A DNA stretch of 64,000 nt, from assembly GCA_963556695.1 (NCBI GenBank), contig CAUWAG010000012.1, positions 3,782,001 to 3,846,000 of the forward strand, read 5' to 3'. The translations under genes were made by a program, and so were the position numbers. Under the pieces are notes generated by a model, which saw only the letters and a program-made list of their open reading frames with translations, was not told where the DNA came from and made no database searches. Origin of the DNA: Anthostomella pinea (taxonomy: Eukaryota; Ascomycota; Sordariomycetes; Xylariales; Xylariaceae). Of the stretch, positions 55,949 through 64,000 are shown in pieces (the stretch's first letter is position 1; every line of letters begins with the position of its first letter).

Positions 55949-56909
55949 AGACGGCTGGCTGGCTGCTGGCTGGCTGCTTGCACGAAGTCCGTTTGCTTGT
56001 CCTTCTCAATCTCGCAAACCTTGCAATTTCCCCCAGTCGCCAACTGTTGCTACCTCCCATCTTACTACTCTGACATGCATTCCTGTCTCGTCTGATTTGC
56101 TTGTTCGATGCACTGGCCGGCTTGCGGGCTTGCTCCTTACACTACCTCCCGTCCATCCTGTGCCTCTTATCACTCGCTCTCCCCTCCCTCGCACACTCCT
56201 CCTCCTCCTCCAGCTGATGATCCTGCCACTGCTGCTGCCCTACATTAGCCTCACACCTCCCAATCTCCTCACCGCCTCGGCGGCCCGAGATCAGGAGACC
56301 TAGGCCACCCCCAGAGCGTGCTGTGCTCCCCCACGTTGTGTCTGCGCTGTCATCGCTGTCATCGCTGTCATCCTCGGCTTTGACTGCTGATGTTAGACGG
56401 GCCTTCGTATCCATGCTCGTCGCGACGGCTCGGAGCGAACCCGCGCCAGTCTTATTTGCTTATGGCTGGGGTCTTGAGCCGGATTGGCGCAGTGCCATAG
56501 TTTCCCTAGACCGCCGGGGTCTAACCTTGGACACTTGGCTTCACCTTATTTCACCCCCCTTGCCTGGCTGACGTCTGCCCAACGGAATCTTCGCGTCTCG
56601 AAACCCTCTCATCAACCCTCTCCTCCTTCCCGTTTGTCTCTAGACTTGTTGTCTCTCAGCTTACCCGTCCTGAACCTGCCGCCTTTCTATGTTAAACTCC
56701 AGACCGACTCGCAACTAATATCCGAGCGAGAGACAAGGGATGGCTTGACCCCCACCCACGCCTTACTTATATCACGCCCCTGGACTGCCATTTGGTACCT
56801 TCATAATTAGGTCCCAGCATCTCAATATGTTGTCTTGATATTGTACCCCGCCAACTCCACGTTTGCGACCCAGTCCCTCAGCAGCAGTAGCAGCAGCAGC
56901 AGCCGCAAC
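54859..56909 (+). promoter_or_regulatory. Putative long pyrimidine-rich leader/promoter of the Lst7-like gene
   Basis: About 2 kb upstream of the Lst7-like ORF is rich in C/T runs. It holds a (GCT)10 tract at 55919-55948, tcatcgctg repeats near 56345-56375, and several short upstream frames. ATGACGTCTTTA-GTAAGT at 55858 and TGCTAACCTCTCAAATTCAG just before 56964 are good donor and acceptor/branch sequences, so a long leader intron is possible. Fungal regulators often have such leaders. The assignment is inference from composition and position. Confidence 0.4.
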
Positions 56910-58553
56910 ATGGTCGTCACGCATGAGCCGATGATATTCCCTTTGCTAACCTCTCAAATTCAGCTGTGTCTGGCGCATTACTGCGATGTACATGGCCCAA
57001 CACCCTTGATGGTCACCGAGGGCCTAGAGGTGCCTTGTGGACGATGCTACGACAGTGCCGCCGACACGGAAAGACCACAAACGAGCGCCACATCGGGTGG
57101 CTCGCAGCCAACTGTGGCCGACGCCTTGCGCAAGATGACCCTGGGCTCTTCACGGAGCTCCCCTACCCCTCTATCCGATCACGATGCGCAGACGCACCGA
57201 GCAACCCTACTCCGAGCATCCAAGCTTTCACCTAGCACTACAACACAATCCATTACTACCGCTGTATCCCCAACCGGCGACTCGGCGATACAAACGCCAC
57301 CTGACAGTCCGCGGAAGGCGCCAGACAACTTCCCCGAGCCAAGCAACAAGACTGCGCTTCGGCGCGACTCCAGTTTCCGCAAGACGTACGACGATTACGT
57401 AACGAAGAAGGCAAATCCCTGCCAGAATTGCGCTCTCACTCTCCCCAAGAAACAGAATGGCAAGGCCAGCAATGAAAAGAGCAAAGCTGCCGACTCCAAG
57501 CCTGATCAGAATGGCCCAACACTGCGGACTCGTGCACCGTTCGCTCGCGTATATAAAAACAGTGCCGACGCCAGTCCGCCGAGTTCAAATTCGCAGTCGT
57601 CTTGCGCTTCAGATGCTGAGGAAGAAGTATCCCCCAATAACACCCTCCGTCCTGACTCTCGCCGGAGACCTACGACATCTGCCTCATATTCGAGCGTGTC
57701 CTCGAGATCTAGCGTATCCCAACATACACATTATCTGGACTATACTTCGACCCATGAGCCGACTGTTCCTACAACATACTCAATAGTCCGCGCGTCCTGC
57801 CTCCGGACTCTTTCTTTCGAGACGCTGCCGCGGCGACCTGAATCATCGCAGTCTAATTCCAGCCTGCCGTCGCCCATATCTGGTATCCCGCCTTCGTTTC
57901 CGTCGCCACCCATCTCTAAAGGTACAGGTTATATCACTGCAACGCCGACGCCGCAGTCAGCAGCAAGTGGTGGACCCATATTCTTCGGTGACCCTCTGGC
58001 AGGTTATACCACAGCATACATCTTCCGCATTCCAGATATGCATGCACGAGGTCGTAAGCGAGTCTATGCGTTCTTGGCCCTTAGCACGCACCGCGAACGT
58101 CTAGCTATGAAGACATTCAGCTTCATCGCGGCAGCTTTTCGCGATCTGGCCGATTGGATTCAGGCACTGGCTGATGCGGAAGCCGAACGGGAACGTGAGC
58201 GCGAGGAGGAAGGCAGCGCTGTTGCTGCGATTAATGCTGCTTATGGAAATGGCGGGTTCGGCCCCGGTGGCCCCCGAGACAGCGGCACTGGATTGGGCTT
58301 AGGCGGGGGTCTCAGCGGTGAGACGATGGGGCGAGACAGAGTTCGCGACCGGGGAAGTGACACGAGCAGCTTCTTGAGCGGTGGCGGCCGCGGCGGCTTC
58401 ATGCAGCGCATGGGCGGTTCTATGGGACCTGGCGGTTTCGCGCCGAAATCCCGTGGGCTGGCTGAGATTGTCGGTCTACCCGACTTCTTTATCGAGCTGC
58501 ATTCGCGCTTTGTCAAGCTTTTGCTAGAACTGGGTGTGGTCCTTGGCTCCTGA
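56910..58553 (+). CDS. LST7: Folliculin-like Lst7 homologue
   Basis: The frame is open from 56835, but an AGC-repeat-encoded Ser run precedes MVVTHEPMIF, so I take the ATG at 56910 (547 aa). The first exon may instead be upstream, with the acceptor before LCLAHYCDVHGP. Signatures: CLAHYCDVHGPTPLMVTEGL, the CGRC and CQNC cysteine pairs, THYLDYTSTHEP, SIVRASCLRTLSFETLPRRP, then the folliculin longin-type core GGPIFFGDPLAGYTTAYIFR, HARGRKRVYAFLALSTHRE and KTFSFIAAAFRDLADWI. A Gly/Arg-rich loop is followed by RGLAEIVGLPDFFIELHSRF and LLLELGVVLGS. Lst7 with Lst4 acts on Rag GTPases (Gtr1/2) at the vacuole to signal amino acids to TORC1 (family knowledge). The full length and intact frame suggest a working gene. 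Confidence 0.87.
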   Translation: MVVTHEPMIFPLLTSQIQLCLAHYCDVHGPTPLMVTEGLEVPCGRCYDSAADTERPQTSATSGGSQPTVADALRKMTLGSSRSSPTPLSDHDAQTHRATLLRASKLSPSTTTQSITTAVSPTGDSAIQTPPDSPRKAPDNFPEPSNKTALRRDSSFRKTYDDYVTKKANPCQNCALTLPKKQNGKASNEKSKAADSKPDQNGPTLRTRAPFARVYKNSADASPPSSNSQSSCASDAEEEVSPNNTLRPDSRRRPTTSASYSSVSSRSSVSQHTHYLDYTSTHEPTVPTTYSIVRASCLRTLSFETLPRRPESSQSNSSLPSPISGIPPSFPSPPISKGTGYITATPTPQSAASGGPIFFGDPLAGYTTAYIFRIPDMHARGRKRVYAFLALSTHRERLAMKTFSFIAAAFRDLADWIQALADAEAEREREREEEGSAVAAINAAYGNGGFGPGGPRDSGTGLGLGGGLSGETMGRDRVRDRGSDTSSFLSGGGRGGFMQRMGGSMGPGGFAPKSRGLAEIVGLPDFFIELHSRFVKLLLELGVVLGS

Positions 58554-60666
58554 GCGAGCGAAGCCGATTACATACGTTACCTGGTGTTGTCATTGCGGAA
58601 GCATTGGCCGCGATTTACGACACCGACGCCAAGAGAGTACAGACCCCCTTGCGCTTGGTGCATAGATGAGAGGGAAGCGGCGGATATACCCACCTGGAGT
58701 GGATGAGATACCCCATACGAGCTCTCTTGACCGGAGGCTCGTTTGACTTGATGAACGATTTGAGAGCCATGATATCCCATTTGCGAAACGATGTCTCAGG
58801 CCGTTTGCTGCGACGGTTTTCCCGTCTTTCGATACACCATTGCTTTTTTTTGTACCACTGCTCCCTCTGGGGTTTTCTCTAATTCCTCCTACAATCTGTT
58901 TGGCTTTGGGGTTTTCCAGCATGGCGTGTGGTGTTGGGTTTAGAGGGGAATGCAAAAGGGGTCCAACAAAACGGGTCGCATGGACGGGCACGGGCATACA
59001 TCCGGCGCGGTATCACAGCATTGGACACACCTTACTAGAGGTACAACGCAGCGATTCGAAACGACGTTGAACCGTCGACGAGTAAAGGAGACTGGAGGAG
59101 ACACGGTGCCGTGGGACACCGGCGGCGGGGTGGTGTCCCCATGCTCTCCTCGTGTACGATGTATGGGTCATGAAGGGGGGGGTTTTCCCACCGCGAGGAG
59201 TGGTTGCTGACTTTTCGGTCTATAATGGGGAGTAATGAACGGACGTGGAGAGAAGACTGGAACTAGACCTGGTCGGCTTAGATAAAGCAGTGCTACACGA
59301 TCATGTCGTGCCAGATAAATCCGGTAATGAGAACGCATGCGTTGATCCGGCCAATAGGGGTTTCTGACCTGTGCTGTGTGCCGTGTAGTGATGGTTGTTA
59401 TGCATGGTTATGATGTTGGACGAATGGATGGAGTTATGGTGGTGGTCTAACACACGCAATATTCATATTGGCAAGTAGTGAGAAGAACGCCGGCTGGTTG
59501 TCGAGATATGTGCTTGGTCTTGGCTTGGGCCTGGCTCCCTCGTGACTCGCTTGCTTACAGCGGCTTCCTTTCACTCATTCGTTTGATCCGCATAGTCTTT
59601 TATTCTTCTTCCTCCTAGACTGTAGGCCAGAAAACGCCATAGTTAAAGAGACTTTTGCGTTCGGGAAGACGGGCAATTGTCATCTGGGCCTGGTACTCCA
59701 GGGCCCTTACCCCCTGATTGCCTGTCATTGACTTGTTGCTCAATTCCGTCTCAGGGACTGTTCCTGTCCTTACCAAGATATCACGTCCTTGAATACAGCT
59801 TGCGTTTTCTTAAGGGCGGGTTCATCTGCATGCTCTGTATTTTTTCTTCTTTAATGTCGGCTTCTGGGTCATTTCAAACCAGACGTGTTGGTTCTTGGAA
59901 TAACCTCCTTCCAGGCGAGGACTGCAGTCACGCTCGGCGTACGCCCCTATCCACCATCTATCTGTTCGCGCTATCGGCCGCCAAGGATTGGTGATGCCAA
60001 CAGACAACTTACAGCGCCTACCACATATTTCTCATCCGAGCCTGGTTGTGAGGTCTGAGGCCATTCTAAGCGCTGTCCGCCCACGCCTCCGGATTACTCA
60101 CGGATGACGAGTCGGTAATATGGCGTCCTGCTAACAAAGCAGGAAAGGCCATTTATGATAACCGAATTCGTGTGGGTTAGGTAGCCGGGAGCAGCACAGG
60201 CGTTGACTGACCAAATTCAAGACATTCATCAGTCCCTCTCACATTACTTTCAGTGTCATCGGGTCCGGCTTCGTTTGGGGAGCATCGTGCCGCTCGCGAT
60301 CTACCCCTTTCTCTCCTCTCTTGTCTCTGTCAAACTTGGGAAAAACTTCCGGTGTGTTTCGGTAGTGCTAGAACCACAATACTTACTGGTAAGCGACTTA
60401 ACTGGTCTACTACTGACGACACTATTCTACAGGACCAGTGCCTTGTGCGGGATAATTAATGGGGAATGTGGTCTGGTGGTGACGAGTCGATACCTTATAG
60501 ACTCAGACGGCATTCACTTGGCATCACCAGATGTCAGCGGCGAAGAGATCTACTGACACAGCAGCCTCCTGTTCCAGGCCCATAGTAGAGCGAATGGGAG
60601 ACGAATCTGGCGTTCTTCTAGACGGCCGGCCCTGAGGCGGCGCTTACCAGTTGGGAGGACCGCAAG
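58554..60666. other. Intergenic, no gene recognised
   Basis: Starts with the 3' side of the Lst7-like gene. Frames at 58590-58997 minus, 59677-59994 plus and 60203-60556 plus have no domain or splice support. Confidence 0.45.
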
Positions 60667-60893
60667 TACACTGAGCCCCCATAAGTCTCCGTACACGACC
60701 CGTCCAGCAAACGTTTAAACGGTACATTCAACGATTTGGAATAAGCACCATGGAATCAGTATTGGAAGTGGCGTATCAAACCAAAGCTGCTTATTCCTGT
60801 CTACTTATTACAGTATTCCCAAATTTTCATTTGATGTGTGATCTGGAATCCTCTTAACATGGTGCGTACGGAGACTTATGAGGGGTGAGTGTA
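60667..60893. mobile_element. TACACTGA-family MITE, copy 7
   Basis: A 227-bp element from TACACTGAGCCCCCATAAGT to ...GACTTATGAGGGGTGAGTGTA, with inner GGAATAAGCACC and GCTTATTCC arms. Its ends are among the best preserved of the family. It is the only copy not within or touching a recognised gene, although an unrecognised gene could lie around it. Confidence 0.9.
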
Positions 60894-62326
60894 CCTTGGG
60901 TTGACCAAGACGCCATTCCCAATGACTTTTCACGGATAGGCGACCCAGCTCCCCCAGTCTCTGTCGACAGTATTTCTGCTTCAACGTTTCATCGTAAGTG
61001 AGGCGTGTGATACAAATCTCGAGATGGAAGGGATTGTCAGAAGGCGAGAAGGCTAACCATAGGGGGGGTATAGATGTATGTTGTTCTGCAGAGGGCTACC
61101 ATACTATTCAGGCCTGGGGGCCATGTATATGTACATGAATGGGAACAAAGGAACCCAGGAGTGCTTCCTGACAGGGATAAACGGGGTCAGGATACGGAAC
61201 CGATGCCGTCTCTACGAATTCGGCATTGAAACCTTGAAGCACGCCTTCGTTCAGTGCGACTTTACCTATCCCCTCGTGACGGCTTGCCAGCCAACCAAAA
61301 AGTCAGCGAGAAAGCCTTCCAAAAGATCCAAAACTCGTGATCCAACAAGGCGATAATATGAAAAATGCAAAACATACAACACCGGGGATTCGCTGGTCGT
61401 CACCGACCCAACTACTAATCCGGCGGTATTAGGACATGTCTGTGGGAATCATGACCGTTCATCTATGGTGGTATTGAGTTGGAAACCGGTTGCCTCGGGC
61501 AGAGCACACAGCACGGACCTCGAGCCAGCTGCATGCGGGCGGCTATACCGAGAGAGAAACGGGTACACCTCACATCTTTCACGTTTATATCCCGTTTCGA
61601 TCGTGGCCAGTCGGTTGGTCAAACACGGACAAGAATATGATATGTGGAATAAGTGAGTGTCCCATTAGCTGCCCAGCTGAAGCGCTGACATGACAAGGAT
61701 ATAACAGGGCATAGGTGAGAGTCCAATCAGCTATCTACCTTAAGCGCCGATATCCAGGCATGAAACAAGAGCTGCTTAGCATGCATGAGAATTCGTCTCA
61801 GATGCCCAGGCAAACAGGAAGGGCGCTGAGGTGTCGGTTTGTCTGCGAGTCTTGTTTGTCTGTGATGGGTATGCCCGTGATGCCAGTGCACACAGCATCC
61901 AGCGGCTTTAACTTTCTCTGGTCACTTCACCAAGCTCCGAAGAAGAGCCGAAAGAGCGTGCCATTAGAACTTGCTAGCCCCTAATCAACTAAGAGGCTCA
62001 GAAGGGTCATGCTTGACTGCTGCTGTCCAGGCCAACTTCTTTCTCTCGCTCCCGTTTGTCCCGTTGTACATCGGTGCTGCTGCCCCCGGCCCACCAATGT
62101 AGCCGTATTTGACATTATGGCCTCGCCAAATTCCCAGGTTGCGCGCATTCGCATTGTTGCGATCGCCTACTGCCCTGCCTGCAGCAAGGACCGGATTGCA
62201 CCCGGGCGTACGGTCTGGGTTGGGTGTCCTAGTCAGGAGAAGCTCTAGTTGAGCTTTACTTGGAGTCACTGTCGTGAGTGGAGTCTCGCTATGGGGGGTT
62301 GGTATCTAGCTAACTGGCCTTGCAGC
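60894..62326. other. Intergenic, no gene recognised
   Basis: Frames 61078-61356, 61715-61984 and 62009-62248 (all plus) show no domain. A donor-like GTGAGT at 62271 and an acceptor GCTAACTGGCCTTGCAG ending at 62324-62325 suggest an intron leading into the next entry. Confidence 0.35.
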
Positions 62327-62700
62327 CCCCAACTCTTGAACATCAACAGTATCTGCGATATTCTCAATATGCGCCTCCTCCGTACCAAATCACTCGCGAA
62401 ATCCGCAATACTGGGGGCAACGTCAACATCCAACAGTTGCATGTTTATCGCTCGGAGGGCGATCTCTTCATGAGCCGCACCTTGGCCGCGATCCACGCGT
62501 CATCTATGCAGTTTCGAAACCAGTTTCTGCCTGACACTGTTCCCGCGGATTGGGCAAGCTTCTCTTGGCCATTGAGTATCAGAATCGTGCAATGGACATG
62601 ATCATGCCCGGGGTAGCCGCCCCGCCCCGCACCGCGACCAAGCGGCATGGGCAGTCCAGATTGACTGTCAATATCCTGGTTTACGACGCTCAAGATAGAG
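62327..62700 (+). pseudogene. Coding-like relic, unidentified
   Basis: After a good acceptor, an open frame reads PPTLEHQQYLRYSQYAPPPY and GGNVNIQQLHVYRSEGDLFM to TVPADW. The same kind of sequence continues one frame over as KLLLAIEYQNRAMDMIMPG (shift near 62551). The amino-acid usage and the way two frames complete one helical segment look like a broken exon. I cannot name the family. Confidence 0.35.
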
Positions 62701-63597
62701 AATTGAGCACAGCATGGAAGGTCTCACCTTGTCTGTTACTGAGCAGTAGGAACGACTTGTCGGGTATTCTCCTCTCCTGGCTGGATGGGGCCGGAAGTTT
62801 TGGATTGCCTGACCTGCGCCTCCTGTACCGAGCGTGTACCAAATTACGCTGAGCACCAAGGGCCGACATGGGTGCCGTGAGATACTGCCGGTCATGGCCC
62901 TATAAGATGTAAGGAGGATACTTAGCTCACAAGATGTGTTCCATGGCCAAGTTGGCGTTATGTTGTAGATGCTGGCAATTTTTTAGTGATGTGTTTCTCT
63001 CGGGAGGCATTGCGCCCTGGTTACATCTCTTTGGAAACATTTTTATTGGCAAACGGACCTCAATAAAAACACCTCTCATATAAACCTGTCAGTTGAAAGT
63101 GACATAAACCGTGCTTCCTATCCGATACCGCTCCTCCCTCAACATCGACCTAAATTCCTTCCATTCCGTGGATGTTTATCTCCCTTTATTACAACTAACC
63201 GCATTTTTGCTCAGAGGTTACCGGCCGTGTCATAAAGAGTCCTCCGTTGAAAAGCCAGGTCTCTAGACCTCCAAGCATCATAGCTAGACCTCTCATGCCT
63301 CTAGTTCTTTTGCTTCCTAGATTTCTCTCTATCTCTTGAATTAGAAATAGAAAAGCACTGTATGGCGTCTAGAGAACGGCAAATAAACCCTTGTGAAAAT
63401 GTCTAATACTAAACAAATGCCAAATGCCCTAAGTCTCAAACAAAACTTGCAAGCCGAATAGACCCTCGTATTCAGAGAGTCCTGCCACCTCTACTAGTTC
63501 GTAAAAAACCATATTCGTTAAACACATGGCCCCTTCAAATAGTAGTAAGTCTTCTTTGAACAATAAACACACAATAACCGAGTCAGAAAAACAACCT
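62701..63597. other. Intergenic, AT-rich to the right
   Basis: No domain-bearing frame. 63050-63597 is markedly AT-rich with short CTAG-containing runs. Confidence 0.4.
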
Positions 63598-64000
63598 CTA
63601 TGAACTCGTGTGACCTTTTCTCAAAGACCAGAGTAAGGGTGTCAACCCCTGGCTGTCCTCTAAATCTGGATCCACTCTCTCGGTTTGAAGGAGCGATTTT
63701 ATCACATCGTCATGGCCTTGACCAGATGCCCAAGACAATGTTGTGCGGCCCGTGTTATCACGCAAGTTTGGATCGCTATATTCTGGTAGTAGTCGAATCT
63801 CGGTCACGTCGACAATTGAAGTTAGGTGTGATAATGTCACCCTACTGTTGCCGGCCACAATGATATCTGCCCCTTTCTCCACCAGCAGCTTCACCACCTC
63901 GATGTGACCCTCCGATGAAGCTTCGTTTAGTGGTGCCCCCCGCCGTTGGTGGCTACCCTGAGATCTGCCCCTTTCTCCAATAAGAGCTTCACCACCTCGA
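63598..64000 (-). pseudogene. Ankyrin-repeat gene fragment at window edge, frameshifted
   Basis: Reading leftward from the edge, EVVKLLLEKGADLRVATNG is one ankyrin unit. The next, APLNEASSEGHIEVVKLLVE, lies one frame over, with the shift falling in a run of six Gs near 63940. Further units are NLRDNTGRTTLSWASGQGHD and EDSQGLTPLLWSLRKGHTSS, ending at a stop at 63598. The 5' part is outside the window. The two neighbouring units share nearly identical VVKLL-EKGAD DNA. A slip or a read error in the G run would explain the shift, so the gene could be intact in reality. Confidence 0.6.

Overview
The window reads as nuclear DNA of a filamentous ascomycete (Pezizomycotina). Genes carry short GT-AG introns of mostly 45-120 nt with CTAAC/CTGAC-like branch sites. 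The families present (2EXR, fungal CorA-like, DUF6546, DUF7708, helo-like/ankyrin, AAA ATPase with a DUF7025-type N-terminus, folliculin-like Lst7) are typical of that group. I lean to Sordariomycetes, but this is inference. No tRNA, rRNA or CRISPR array was recognised.

Layout. 1-10 kb: the 3' end of a SURF6/Rrp14 gene, a broken 2EXR gene, an S51-type peptidase, a second 2EXR gene, and a decayed non-LTR (LINE, Tad1-like) element pressed against the 5' end of that gene. 10-21 kb: a LeuC-like relic, then CCT6, a MITE, a third 2EXR gene, a prenylcysteine-oxidase-like flavoprotein and an eight-exon CorA-like transporter. 23-30 kb: a decayed kinase gene and a GH78 alpha-L-rhamnosidase gene crowded with one MITE family, then a DUF6546/F-box-like gene. 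31-45 kb: a glycine-zipper small protein, a disordered protein, an AAA ATPase with an in-frame TGA, a DUF7708 protein with two MITE-loaded introns, a small helical ORF, and a decayed helo-like/ankyrin gene. 46-59 kb: a protein tyrosine phosphatase, a DUF427 protein and a folliculin-like Lst7 protein with a long leader. 59-64 kb: mostly non-coding, one more MITE copy, and an ankyrin gene fragment at the edge.

Core genes (CCT6, phosphatase, Lst7-like, flavoprotein, CorA-like) give clean, phase-consistent reading frames. Accessory and self/non-self-type families (2EXR, kinase, GH78, AAA ATPase, ankyrin) carry frameshifts or in-frame stops. This looks like a conserved backbone with a decaying accessory repertoire, although indel errors in the assembly remain a rival explanation.

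The most striking signal is a family of seven hairpin-forming elements of about 212-236 bp, bounded by TA, with TACACTGA..CC ends and inner AATAAGCA/TGCTTATT repeats. Three lie wholly inside spliceosomal introns of two genes, a fourth probably does, and two begin within 20 bp of a stop codon.
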